Source: Amycolatopsis echigonensis (lineage in GTDB: Bacteria > Actinomycetota > Actinomycetes > Mycobacteriales > Pseudonocardiaceae). From it: a stretch of DNA of 64,000 nt. Under the pieces are notes generated by a model that was not told the DNA's origin, did not search any database, and was given only the letters and a program-made list of their open reading frames with translations. Position 1 is the stretch's first letter, and each line of letters starts with the position of its first letter. Below are positions 16,935-24,797 of the stretch, piece by piece. The DNA is taken from positions 62,001-126,000 of the forward strand of contig NZ_JACJHR010000005.1 of NCBI RefSeq assembly GCF_014174495.1, written 5' to 3'. The translations under genes and the position numbers were made by a program.

Positions 16935-17921
16935 ATGCCCCCTTCATGGCCGTACCCCCTGCCGAATTCGCGGGGTCCCAGCCCCGCCGACGTCGAGGCG
17001 GCGGTGGCCGCGGCGCTGCTCGCTCCGGGCGCCTCCGACGCCCCGCCCTGGCAGTGGCGCGTCGGCTACCGCACCCTTCACCTGTGCGCGGACCCGATCC
17101 GGTGGGGAGCTGCCGACGACCCCGCCGGGCGATGGCAGACGCTCAGCAGCGGCGCGGCCCTGCACCACCTCCGGATCGCCTTCGCCGGTCTCGGCTGGTC
17201 CTGCGCGGTGGACCGGTCGCCGTGCCCGGCGGAACCGGGCCGCCTGGCCGTCGTGACGCCGCAGCCGGGCGAACCGGCACCCGGGGAAGCCGCCCTGGCG
17301 ACGTCGATCTCCCGGCGCCGCGAGGATTTGCGGCCGTGCGGCGGACGGCCCGTGCCGTCGGACTGCCTTGACCGGCTTTCGCAAGCAGCCGCCCGCGAAG
17401 GCGCGGTGTTGCACCCGGTGGAAGACCGCACAGTCCGCAGGTACCTCATGACTGCGATCGGCGCGCGGGTCCCCGCACAGATACGCCGCGAAGAGGCGTA
17501 CGCGCGAAGCGCATCCCTCGCCGCTCCGCAGAGCGTTCTCGTCCGCGCTGCGACGGCGACAGCGGGAAGCCGGCTGCCGCTCTCGCGCGGTGAAGCGGAA
17601 CCTCGAAGCGACGGGGCGTCGCTGGTGGTGCTCAGCACGCCCGGAGACGATCACATCTCGTGGCTGCGCGCGGGAGAGGCGCTGAGTTCGGTGCTGCTGA
17701 CCGCGACCGTGCACGGACTCTCGTCGGGCAGGTTGACCCGAGCCAGCCGACGGCTGCGCGAGACTCTCGCCGAACGCGTCACGCTGGGTCGCGCGCCGCA
17801 GGCGGTGTTGTGGGTGGGACGGCCGTCGGTTGGCGTGAAACAGCTTCAGATGACGAGAGCGCAGACCAGCGTCGACGACGTGCTCGAACCTCTCCAGGCA
17901 CCGGCGAAGCACAGCCGCTGA
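16935..17921 (+). CDS. Acg family FMN-binding nitroreductase-like oxidoreductase
   Basis: A 328-residue protein of the Acg (Rv2032) group, a double nitroreductase fold in which a lid replaces the usual substrate entry. Features are VEAAVAAALLAPGASDAPPW at the N-terminus (substrate/FMN region), WRVGYRTLHLCADPIRWGA, the RDALRPCGGR-like 'RREDLRPCGGRPVP' segment, and the C-terminal WLRAGEALSSVLLTATVHGL that pairs with FMN in nitroreductases. In mycobacteria Acg is a stress/hypoxia-induced flavin store with no known substrate. Here it is single and not next to the universal stress protein of this window. Confidence 0.87.
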   Translation: MPPSWPYPLPNSRGPSPADVEAAVAAALLAPGASDAPPWQWRVGYRTLHLCADPIRWGAADDPAGRWQTLSSGAALHHLRIAFAGLGWSCAVDRSPCPAEPGRLAVVTPQPGEPAPGEAALATSISRRREDLRPCGGRPVPSDCLDRLSQAAAREGAVLHPVEDRTVRRYLMTAIGARVPAQIRREEAYARSASLAAPQSVLVRAATATAGSRLPLSRGEAEPRSDGASLVVLSTPGDDHISWLRAGEALSSVLLTATVHGLSSGRLTRASRRLRETLAERVTLGRAPQAVLWVGRPSVGVKQLQMTRAQTSVDDVLEPLQAPAKHSR

Positions 17922-17955
17922 CCACCTCGCCTGCGAGAGTCCCGGACACTGGCCG

Positions 17956-18162
17956 ATGTCGCGCTGCCTCGAAGCAGCAGCACGTCGCCGGGAGTTGCAC
18001 ACTGTCTTCCAGAACCCGTCCGGCTCGCTGAGTCCACATCAGACGGTCGAGGACCGCCTGCTGGTCGCGCTAGACCGCGCCGAAAATCCCCTGCCCGGCT
18101 GCCCGTCGAAACTGTCCGGCCAGCGAGTCGCCTCCTACGAGGCCTCAGCGGCGCGGCGATAG
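17956..18162 (+). pseudogene. oligopeptide ABC transporter ATPase remnant
   Basis: The 68-residue frame contains RRRELHTVFQNPSGSLSPHQ then TVEDRLLVAL, matching the Q-loop region of OppD/DppF-type ATPases (…VFQDPYxSLNPRxTV…). After a short spacer comes LPGCPSKLSGQRVAS, a degraded LSGGQ signature. The Walker A, the segment between Q-loop and signature, and Walker B are missing. It is a deletion-riddled fragment with no transporter partners nearby. Confidence 0.6.
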
Positions 18163-18749
18163 CGGATGTGGGTGACCAGCGGCGAATGGAGCACCTCGAC
18201 GGGCTCGAAGCCGAAGGATTCCACGCCGTCGAACATGCTCTCGCCCGACCCGAGCAGGACGGGTGCGATGTCGAGCGTGAACTCGTCGATCACCCCGGCG
18301 AGCAGAGCCTGCCGGACGACCGAAGCGCCCCCGGCGATGTCCACGCCCTTGTCCCCGGCGGCCTCGCACGCTGCCGCGTAGGCGGCGTCGAAGCCGTCGG
18401 TGACGAAATAGAACGTCGTCCCGCCCTCCATCTCGATCGGCTCGTGCCGGTGATGAGTCAAGACGAAAACCGGCGCGTGATACGGCGGTTCGGAGCCCCA
18501 CCAGCCGGACCAGTCCTCGTCCCAGTCGCCGCGGATGGGGCCGAACATGTTCCGCCCCATCACATACGCGCCGCGAGGACGCATGAGCCACTCGCTCGCG
18601 GCCTTGTCGGCGTCGGTGGCCCGGGGATCGCCGAGGTGCCAGCGGTGCAACTCGAGCCCCCGCTTCCCGAGCGGCTCCTCCCGGCTCTGCCCCGGCCCGG
18701 CGACGAAACCGTCCAGCGACATCGACATGTGACAGGTGGTGTCCGGCAC
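18135..18749 (-). CDS. dihydrofolate-reductase-like (RibD C-terminal domain) protein
   Basis: A 204-residue single-domain protein of the RibD_C/DHFR-like fold. Typical motifs are CHMSMSLDGFVAGP, the PRGAYVMGRNMFGP loop, VFVLTHHRHEP, and the GVDIAGGASVVRQALLAGVI block with DEFTLDIAPVLLGSGESMF. Such stand-alone proteins are presumed NADPH-dependent reductases of unknown substrate. GTG 18749 with an upstream GGGAGG is the best start; it restores the first strand lacking in shorter alternatives. It stands alone. Confidence 0.9.
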   Translation of the reverse strand: MPDTTCHMSMSLDGFVAGPGQSREEPLGKRGLELHRWHLGDPRATDADKAASEWLMRPRGAYVMGRNMFGPIRGDWDEDWSGWWGSEPPYHAPVFVLTHHRHEPIEMEGGTTFYFVTDGFDAAYAAACEAAGDKGVDIAGGASVVRQALLAGVIDEFTLDIAPVLLGSGESMFDGVESFGFEPVEVLHSPLVTHIRYRRAAEAS

Positions 18750-18849
18750 GGTGAGCCTCCCAAGTGATTGCGGTTTGCAAGCGGTTGAGAGGAACATAGC
18801 AGCACGGAGCCGGGAGCGCTACGCGTTGAGCGGGATCCGACGGCGCGGC

Positions 18850-20082
18850 TCAGCCGGCCAGCTTGCCCAGGAACGTGGTCGTGCGATGCCACGCGAAGTA
18901 CGGTTCGGAGGCTTCCCGATAAGCCCCGCAGCGGCGGCCCGCCAGCTGGTGCATGCGCAGCGTCAGGCTCCCGGCGGGAAGTCCGTCCAGTTCGACGGTC
19001 CGGATGCAGCCGGTTTCGTCGACGGTGACCCAGCCCGCCTCGTACAGGACGTCGCAGCCGAAACTGCAGGCGAGCATGGCGATGTCGCGGAGTTTCCGTC
19101 GCTCGGCATCTGTGCAGGCTGCGCGTTTCTTGACGTGCGCCGCGACGAGGAACTGCACCGGGAATTCGTCGCCGCACAACGCGCAGGGCGCGGATTCGCG
19201 GCCGTTCGCGAGCAACCGGCGGAGCCGGCCCTGTTCGGTCCGGACTTTCACCTGAGCCTGCACGTCCAGCTCGCCGTAGTGGACGTCCGTCGCGTCGGGT
19301 TCGGCACCGGAGCTGTCCAGCGTCAGCGTCGCTGACGACGGGTCTCTGCTGACGTGCGGCAGATTGGCCAGCACCGCTCCGACGAAAGTGCTCCGGTGAC
19401 CGAGCTCTTCGACCGAAACCTGGAGTGTGCCTCGCGAGGCGAGCACGTCCAGCCCGTGCTGGATGTCGTCGAGGGGTACGGGCTGCCCTTCCGGCGACCG
19501 GTCGGTCCCGACCAGCACTGCTCCGTCCCCGACCTTGAGGATCCGGTTCTCCTTGCCAGTCGGAGTCGAGATCGTCTCGCCGGTGAGCCCCCGGAGCAGT
19601 TCCTCCGCTCGCGGCAACGCCCCGGCCGAGTGAGGTGCCGCCAGCTCGGCCTCGAGCCGCTCCGCATCGTCCGGGCCGTAGCCCGGAACCTCCAGCCGCA
19701 GCTCGATCCGCTTCTGGTTGTTGCCTTCCTTCGCCGTGCCGTCTTTCAGGCCGACCTTCCCGGACGCCCGGGTGATCTGTTTCCGCACCTGCTCGATGTC
19801 GCGCTCGTCGGCCAAGTTGATCGGGACCCGGACAATGCTGCGCTCTTCCTCCGGCAGGCGTGCGGCCCGCGTTGAGGCCACGACGCCGGACACCACGACC
19901 GCCTGCCGGTCGCGAAGCCGGGCGAGCAACAGCTCCAAGGCAGAGTTGTATTGGTTGTTGCGCGGCTGGGGCCCGGCTCCCCGGCCTCCCGCGCTCTCCA
20001 TGACCAAGCTCAGCCGCTCGCCGTCGGCCACCACGGAGAATTCCGCGTTCAGCTCATCACCATTGTCATCACGCGCAAACAC
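18850..20082 (-). CDS. orphan HNH-type nuclease-like protein with N-terminal extension
   Basis: A 410-residue protein. Residues ~300-360 carry a zinc-finger HNH-like signature: CALCGDEF, then AAHVKKRAACTDAERRKLRD, then the MLACSFGCDVLYEAGW block, in which the AH..K and C..C positions resemble HNH/McrA-type nucleases. Residues ~170-250 (GDGAVLVGTDRSPEGQPVPL, LQVSVEELGHRSTFVGAVLA) resemble regions I associate with stand-alone restriction-type proteins. The N-terminal ~150 residues are unassigned. A DNA-cleaving or defence role is plausible but unproven. Start is GTG 20082. It has no methyltransferase or helicase partner in the window. Confidence 0.75.
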   Translation of the reverse strand: MFARDDNGDELNAEFSVVADGERLSLVMESAGGRGAGPQPRNNQYNSALELLLARLRDRQAVVVSGVVASTRAARLPEEERSIVRVPINLADERDIEQVRKQITRASGKVGLKDGTAKEGNNQKRIELRLEVPGYGPDDAERLEAELAAPHSAGALPRAEELLRGLTGETISTPTGKENRILKVGDGAVLVGTDRSPEGQPVPLDDIQHGLDVLASRGTLQVSVEELGHRSTFVGAVLANLPHVSRDPSSATLTLDSSGAEPDATDVHYGELDVQAQVKVRTEQGRLRRLLANGRESAPCALCGDEFPVQFLVAAHVKKRAACTDAERRKLRDIAMLACSFGCDVLYEAGWVTVDETGCIRTVELDGLPAGSLTLRMHQLAGRRCGAYREASEPYFAWHRTTTFLGKLAG

Positions 20083-20128
20083 GAGACCAGCCTGCCAGAC
20101 CGACCCGGCCGCCGGTGACCGTTCACGG

Positions 20129-20647
20129 TCAGAACAGCGAGCCCACCCCGACCGCCGCGCAGACCGACAGGAACAGCCCGCCCACGCCGAAGCCCAGTGG
20201 TTTCTGCCGCCATGCCGTGTGGCGGTCCAGGGCGTACCAGCCCGGGCCGGTCAGCAGCAGGGCCAGCGCCATCGCGGCGAGCGTCAGTTCCAGTTCGAAG
20301 CCCGGGCCGCTGCTGCCGAACAGGCCGCCCGCCCATTTCACCCGGATCGCGCTGATCGCCACGCCCAGCAGTCCGGCCGCGGCCAGCGGGGTCAGCAGGC
20401 CCAGCACCAGCAGGACCGCGCCGCCGACCTCGGTGATCCCAGTCAGCCAGGTCAGGAATTCGATGTTGTGGCTGAACCCGTAGCCCTGCAACAGGTTCTC
20501 GAAGTGCGTCATGCCCGAGCCGCCGAACAGGCCGAAGACCTGCATGAGCCCGTGCGCCCCCATCGCGACCGACAGCATCAGCCGCAGCACCAGCAGACCG
20601 AAGTCCAAGCCGCCATTCTCATCCGACCAACGGGACATGTTCGCCAC
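20129..20647 (-). CDS. DoxX family membrane protein
   Basis: A 172-residue four-helix membrane protein of the DoxX/SURF4-like family. It shows LLVLRLMLSVAMGAHGLMQV, FLTWLTGITEVGGAVLLVLG and LLTPLAAAGLLGVAISAIRV, then two further hydrophobic segments. A bacterial DoxX protein may take part in quinone/thiosulfate-linked or stress functions, but the activity here is unknown. It is followed in the same direction by DUF3291 after 70 bp, possibly independent. Confidence 0.92.
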   Translation of the reverse strand: MANMSRWSDENGGLDFGLLVLRLMLSVAMGAHGLMQVFGLFGGSGMTHFENLLQGYGFSHNIEFLTWLTGITEVGGAVLLVLGLLTPLAAAGLLGVAISAIRVKWAGGLFGSSGPGFELELTLAAMALALLLTGPGWYALDRHTAWRQKPLGFGVGGLFLSVCAAVGVGSLF

Positions 20648-20717
20648 GCCGACACCCTAGCCATCCCGCCGGTCCGCCTAGGCGACCCGCCGGACGTGTC
20701 GCCGAAAGGGGCGGACG

Positions 20718-21185
20718 TCACGGTGCGGAGGCGGCGCTTTCCGGCAGAAAGCTGTCCCGGAAACCGAACGCGGTGGGCGAAGACCCCTTCTCCCGCAGCA
20801 GTTCCAGGCGTTCTACAGCCTCCTCGACAGTCGGGAGGTGCCCGGCGGGCACCCACCACAGCACCTGGAACGGGGACTTCGGCAGCTCGAACCATTCCGA
20901 ACGGCGGCGCAACATGTCCAGGTGGCCGCTGCGGTAGACGTAGTCCCACAGCGCGTCGCGGTTCTCCCACACCGACATGTTCACCAGGACGTCGGCGCCG
21001 AGCGACGTCCGGATCGCGGTCGCGTCGTTGCCGCCGTCCTCGACCAGGCGCCAGACGAAGCCGGGCGCGTTGTCCGCGACCTCGTTCAGGGTGTCGAGCA
21101 TCGAGGTGAAGCCGTGCATCCGGGGGTCTTCGAGGGGATGTCTCAGGATGCCCACGTTGAGCTGGGCCAGGTGATGTTCCGTCAC
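20718..21185 (-). CDS. DUF3291 domain-containing protein
   Basis: A 155-residue DUF3291 protein, with HLAQLNVGILRHPLEDPRMH, DVLVNMSVWENRDALWDYVY and LPKSPFQVLWWVPAGHLPTV, a fold of the dimeric alpha-beta barrel (monooxygenase-like) type. Function is not established. Its start is 32 bp downstream of the iron-sulfur-type regulator at 21218-21862, in one transcript, so it may be the output of that regulator. Confidence 0.9.
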   Translation of the reverse strand: MTEHHLAQLNVGILRHPLEDPRMHGFTSMLDTLNEVADNAPGFVWRLVEDGGNDATAIRTSLGADVLVNMSVWENRDALWDYVYRSGHLDMLRRRSEWFELPKSPFQVLWWVPAGHLPTVEEAVERLELLREKGSSPTAFGFRDSFLPESAASAP

Positions 21186-21217
21186 GCCTTCACCTCACCA
21201 TCGCCGGGCCTTCTATG

Positions 21218-21862
21218 TCAACTCTCATTATTTTTAGAACGCTCGACAACGACGCAGCACAGTCCGGGGCGCGGATCCATGCGGGCCCGCAGACCTTCGG
21301 CGTCTTCGAGCAGCCCTTCCAGCAGCGCCAGGTTCATGCCGCACACCAGCCCCGGATGCCGTTGCGACAGAACATGGAAGGGGCAGTTGACGAGGCGCAG
21401 GACGTCGTCGTCCAGGCGGGGCTCGTAGCCGCGGGCGGCCAGCAGCTCCTTCGCCGCGGCGAGATCTTCGAGCGGGCAAGCGGCAGCGCGCCCCTCCCGC
21501 CGGGCGGCGGCCTGCAGTTCGACGTCCAGCCGAGCGACTTCGGCGACCTCGGCCAGCAGATCGGCGGCCGCGCGGTAATCGCGTGCCGGAACGGAGAATT
21601 GCCGCTCGGCTTCGGATCGGCGGTACAGCTTCGCGGGGCGGCCGGCCCCCGGACCCGAGCGTCCGCTCAGCCGTTTGCTTTCCGTCTCCAGCAACCCCGC
21701 GTCCACGAGCTTGTCGAGGTGGAACGCGGCGAGCGTGCGCTGGATCCCGGCCCCCTCGGCCGCTTCGTTCCGGCTCACGTCGTGGTCCTGGGAAACGACG
21801 TAGTCGTACAGCCGCCGCCGGACCGGGTCCTGCAGGACGGCGATCGCCTCGATGTCTTCCAC
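21218..21862 (-). CDS. ArsR/SufR-like winged-helix regulator with C-terminal cysteine cluster
   Basis: A 214-residue regulator. The N-terminal winged helix (residues ~5-80: QDPVRRRLYDYVVSQDHDVS, RTLAAFHLDKLVDAGLLE) is ArsR/MarR-like. The C-terminal part carries cysteines in the order AACPLEDL, NCPFHVLSQRH, GLVCGMNLA and GLCCVVVER. SufR-type regulators bind a [4Fe-4S] cluster with a similar set of C-terminal cysteines, so iron-sulfur or redox sensing is likely (inference). The gene precedes DUF3291 in an operon. Confidence 0.88.
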   Translation of the reverse strand: MEDIEAIAVLQDPVRRRLYDYVVSQDHDVSRNEAAEGAGIQRTLAAFHLDKLVDAGLLETESKRLSGRSGPGAGRPAKLYRRSEAERQFSVPARDYRAAADLLAEVAEVARLDVELQAAARREGRAAACPLEDLAAAKELLAARGYEPRLDDDVLRLVNCPFHVLSQRHPGLVCGMNLALLEGLLEDAEGLRARMDPRPGLCCVVVERSKNNES

Positions 21863-21906
21863 GCCGCCAGTCTAAGAACAACGAGGATATGCGTTAGAGA
21901 ACCGGG

Positions 21907-22416
21907 TCAGGCACCGCTCTTCGCCGAGTTCCGCCCGGGGCTCCTCCGCGTCGCGACCGACCGCGGCGGCTCGGCGCGCATGTGGTCGCGAACGCGGGCC
22001 ATGATGCCGCCCAGCGCGTCCAAGTCCGAAGTGGACAGTGGGGCGAACAGCAACCGGCGGACGGCCTCGATGTGCCCGGGAAGCACCTTCGCGACCAGCT
22101 CCCGGCCGGCGTCGGTAATGCCGACGACGGTGGCCCGCTGATCGTCCGCACTGGGACCGCGCGCGACCAGACCCGCCTTTTCGAGCAGCCCCGCCTGATG
22201 AGTCAGGCCGCTGCGGCTGTAGACGACGCCGTCGGCCAGCTCCGTCATCGTCAGCGGCCCGTCGGAATCGGCGAGCCGGGCCAGCAGCTCGAACTGCACA
22301 TAGCTGAGGTCGCCCTCGGCCCGCAGCTGCTGGCTGACGGCGTGCTGCAGCAGGCTCACCGCCTCCATCAGCGCGAAGTAGGTGTTGAGCTGCTTGGGCT
22401 CCAGCGCGTCCGCCAT
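21907..22416 (-). CDS. MarR family regulator
   Basis: A 169-residue winged-helix regulator. Its core is DLSYVQFELLARLADSDGPL, then MTELADGVVYSRSGLTHQAG and DDQRATVVGITDAGRELV (wing). It faces the quinone-oxidoreductase-like gene at 22545 across 128 bp holding three copies of an 18-bp operator-like dyad at 22431, 22478 and 22511. One copy abuts each start codon, so MarR very likely represses both genes, with derepression by the oxidoreductase's substrate (inference). Confidence 0.94.
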   Translation of the reverse strand: MADALEPKQLNTYFALMEAVSLLQHAVSQQLRAEGDLSYVQFELLARLADSDGPLTMTELADGVVYSRSGLTHQAGLLEKAGLVARGPSADDQRATVVGITDAGRELVAKVLPGHIEAVRRLLFAPLSTSDLDALGGIMARVRDHMRAEPPRSVATRRSPGRNSAKSGA

Positions 22417-22430
22417 GCGATCAGTCTAAT

Positions 22431-22448
22431 TGCTTCGAAGTCGAATCA
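22431..22448. promoter_or_regulatory. operator copy 1 of the MarR/oxidoreductase divergon
   Basis: An 18-bp dyad with left arm TGCTTCGA, spacer AG and right arm TCGAATCA, one mismatch from perfect. It is 14 bp upstream of the MarR start codon, positioned to block its transcription. Confidence 0.7.
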
Positions 22449-22477
22449 CTGTGGCCGTCCTCACGTCTCCGCGACTT

Positions 22478-22495
22478 TGCTTCGACATCGAAGCA
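22478..22495. promoter_or_regulatory. operator copy 2 of the MarR/oxidoreductase divergon
   Basis: A perfect 18-bp dyad: TGCTTCGA, spacer CA, TCGAAGCA. It is central in the divergent intergenic region, at a 47-bp centre-to-centre distance from copy 1 and 33 bp from copy 3. Confidence 0.75.
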
Positions 22496-22510
22496 TACTG
22501 GACCGCGGAT

Positions 22511-22528
22511 TGCTTCAACTTCGAAGCA
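22511..22528. promoter_or_regulatory. operator copy 3 of the MarR/oxidoreductase divergon
   Basis: An 18-bp dyad TGCTTCAA, spacer CT, TCGAAGCA, with one mismatch. It lies 16 bp upstream of the oxidoreductase ATG, next to the GGAGGA ribosome binding site. Confidence 0.72.
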
Positions 22529-22544
22529 CATTACGGAGGATGCC

Positions 22545-23480
22545 ATGAAAGCAGTGCGCTACCACCGCTACGGCGGAAGCGAAGTCCTGACCCTCGAAGA
22601 GGCCGAATGTCCGGCGCCCGCCGACGGGCAGGTTCTGGTGAAGGTGGCCGCCACTTCGTTCAACCCGGTCGACCTCGGGATCCGCGCGGGCGGCCTGCAG
22701 GAGGTGTTTCCCCTGGCCTTCCCGCACGTGCCGGGCATCGAGGTCGCCGGGACGATCGCCGAACTCGGTCCCCGGGTCGACGGCCATCAGGTCGGCGACG
22801 AGGTCGTGGCCTTCCTGCCGATGAACGCCGACGGCGCGGCCGCCGAGTACGCCGTCGTTCCCGCCGACGCACTGGCCGCCGCCCCGCAGACAGTCGACCT
22901 GCCCGACGCCGCCGCACTGCCGGTCGGCGGGCTCACTGCCTGGCAGGCGCTCTTCGACGACGCTCGCCTGCACGCGGGCCAGACAGTTCTGATCAACGGC
23001 GCCGGCGGGGCGGTCGGCGGCTTTGCCGTTCAGCTCGCTCATCAGGCAGGTGCGACCGTCACCGCAACCTCGAGCCCTCGCACCGAAGAACGCCTCCGCG
23101 AGTACGGAGCCGACCAGGTCATCGGGCACCTCGATTTGACCTCCGGCGTGCCCGCTGCCGACGGCGGGCCGTTCGACGTCGTGGTCAATCTCGTGCCCAC
23201 CACCCCGGAGGAAACCGCGGCGCTCGCCGGCCTGGTCGCCGACGGCGGGGCGCTGGTCAGCACCACTACTCCCCCGCCGGAAAATCCTGGGCGCGGGATC
23301 CGCACGGCTCGGGTGTTCGTCGTCAGCAATGCGGAGCAGCTGGCGGAGCTCGTCTCGCGCGTCGATGCGGGCACGTTGCGGATTACCGTCGCCGACCGGC
23401 GGCCGCTAGCGGATCTCCCTGCTGTGCATAACGAAGCGGCTGCGGGGCGGCTCGTCGGCAAGACCGTCCTCATTCCCTGA
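22545..23480 (+). CDS. zinc-independent NADP-dependent quinone oxidoreductase-like (MDR) protein
   Basis: A 311-residue medium-chain dehydrogenase/reductase. The N-terminal GroES-like domain begins MKAVRYHRYGGSEVLTLEEA. The Rossmann domain holds TVLINGAGGAVGGFAVQLAH, then ATVTATSSPRTEERLREYGA. No zinc-binding Cys/His ligand set is seen, as in the quinone-reductase (QOR) branch. It reduces activated double bonds or quinones with NADPH. A good GGAGGA ribosome binding site precedes ATG. Control by the divergent MarR is inferred from three operators. Confidence 0.94.
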   Translation: MKAVRYHRYGGSEVLTLEEAECPAPADGQVLVKVAATSFNPVDLGIRAGGLQEVFPLAFPHVPGIEVAGTIAELGPRVDGHQVGDEVVAFLPMNADGAAAEYAVVPADALAAAPQTVDLPDAAALPVGGLTAWQALFDDARLHAGQTVLINGAGGAVGGFAVQLAHQAGATVTATSSPRTEERLREYGADQVIGHLDLTSGVPAADGGPFDVVVNLVPTTPEETAALAGLVADGGALVSTTTPPPENPGRGIRTARVFVVSNAEQLAELVSRVDAGTLRITVADRRPLADLPAVHNEAAAGRLVGKTVLIP

Positions 23481-23551
23481 AAGCACCGGGAAGCTCGGCA
23501 GGTTCGGATGCCGAAGGGACCTCGGTGCTCGAACCGGGCGCGCCTGAAACG

Positions 23552-23582
23552 CTCTATCAACTGATTGAAACGGATGATAGAG
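23552..23582. promoter_or_regulatory. TetR-type operator candidate
   Basis: Inverted arms CTCTATC and GATAGAG, separated by 17 nt, flank an inner TCAA..TTGA dyad. The element ends 8 bp upstream of the TetR start at 23591. Autoregulation is likely. Confidence 0.55.
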
Positions 23583-23590
23583 TCCGCGCC

Positions 23591-24247
23591 ATGGGCACCG
23601 AAGCCGCGCGGATCCCCGCCAGCCGCGGGTCGGCGACCGAGCAGCGCCTGATCGCCGCCGCGGAACGGCTTTTCGCCGAGCACGGCGTCGGAGCGGTGTC
23701 GTTGCGGACCGTCATGCAGGCAGCGCAGACCAACGTCGCGGCGATCCACTACCACTTCGGTTCCAAGGAAGGGTTGCTCGACGCGGTCCTGCGCAGCCGG
23801 CTGGGCCAGGTGACCGGCGAGCGGAACGCGGTGCTGCGGGAATTCCGCGGGAAAGACGTCACCGCCCGCGAATTGGCCCGCGCGTTCGTGCAGCCGGTGG
23901 TCGCGGTGCTGGAATCGGGCGGAGAATGCTGGATCCGGCTGGTCGGCCAGCTGCTCGCGACCGGCGGCGACGGACTGGACGCGGTCGCCGAGTCGTTCTT
24001 CGAGCGCAACGCCGCGTTCGTCGACCAGTTGGACCGGCTGAGCCCGGGCGTCCCCCGCCGGACGCTCGATTTCCGGCTGTCCCAGGCGATGACCGTGACG
24101 CTGAACGTCCTCGGCGACGTCGGCCGCACCCGCCGCCTGCACGGCGCGGACGCGGCGGACTGGACCACCGGCCAGATCGTCGACGACCTCGTCGACGTCG
24201 TGACCTCCGTACTCGCCGGCCCGCCCGGGGCCCGCCGCCGGAAGTGA
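23591..24247 (+). CDS. TetR family transcriptional regulator
   Basis: A 218-residue TetR protein, with ATEQRLIAAAERLFAEHGVG, then SLRTVMQAAQTNVAAIHYHF and GSKEGLLDAVL, an unambiguous DNA-binding domain of the residue 15-65 type. ATG 23591 fits the family start; the longer frame from 23525 runs through the putative operator. It is followed after 7 bp by a PPOX-class enzyme and then by a Ddn-like protein, so it probably controls a three-gene operon of flavin/F420 enzymes. Confidence 0.93.
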   Translation: MGTEAARIPASRGSATEQRLIAAAERLFAEHGVGAVSLRTVMQAAQTNVAAIHYHFGSKEGLLDAVLRSRLGQVTGERNAVLREFRGKDVTARELARAFVQPVVAVLESGGECWIRLVGQLLATGGDGLDAVAESFFERNAAFVDQLDRLSPGVPRRTLDFRLSQAMTVTLNVLGDVGRTRRLHGADAADWTTGQIVDDLVDVVTSVLAGPPGARRRK

Positions 24248-24254
24248 GGAATCG

Positions 24255-24770
24255 ATGGGAACCAACCAGCGAGCGCAGATCGAGATGACGCCGGAGGAGG
24301 TGTCGGCCTACCTCGCTTCCCAGCGCACCGCGACGCTGGTGTCGCTCGGCCCGGACGGGCATCCGCACGCGGTCGCGATGTGGTACGCGGTCATCGACGG
24401 CGTGCTGTGGTTCGAAACGAAAGCCAAGGCGCAGAAGGCGGTCAACCTCCGCCGCGACCCGCGCGTCACGGTGCTGATCGAGGACGGCCTGACCTACGAC
24501 GTCCTGCGCGGCGCCTCGCTCGAAGGACGGGCCGAGGTCGTCGACGATCCGGAGGCGCTCTGGGCGGTCGGGGTCAACGTTTGGGAGCGGTACCACGGCG
24601 AGTACACCGACGAGGTGAAGCCGATGGTGGAATTCATGCTGCGCAAACGGGTCGCGGTCCGCGTCGACGTGGAACGGGTCCGTTCCTGGGACCACCGCAA
24701 GCTCGGGCTGGACCCGATGCCGCTCGCCGGATCGACCGCCGCGCACTGCCCGCAACCGCCTGCCCGCTGA
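24255..24770 (+). CDS. PPOX-class (probably F420-dependent) oxidoreductase
   Basis: A 171-residue split-barrel enzyme. The core is LASQRTATLVSLGPDGHPHA, then VAMWYAVIDGVLWFETKAKA and QKAVNLRRDPRVTVLIEDG, which match the family often annotated as F420-dependent PPOX enzymes. These bind FMN or F420 and reduce small molecules. It shares an operon with a deazaflavin-dependent nitroreductase-like protein. Cofactor identity is inferred. The start ATG lies 7 bp after the TetR stop. Confidence 0.92.
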   Translation: MGTNQRAQIEMTPEEVSAYLASQRTATLVSLGPDGHPHAVAMWYAVIDGVLWFETKAKAQKAVNLRRDPRVTVLIEDGLTYDVLRGASLEGRAEVVDDPEALWAVGVNVWERYHGEYTDEVKPMVEFMLRKRVAVRVDVERVRSWDHRKLGLDPMPLAGSTAAHCPQPPAR

Positions 24771-24797
24771 CGCGCTCGCCCCCGCCAGGAGGTCACG

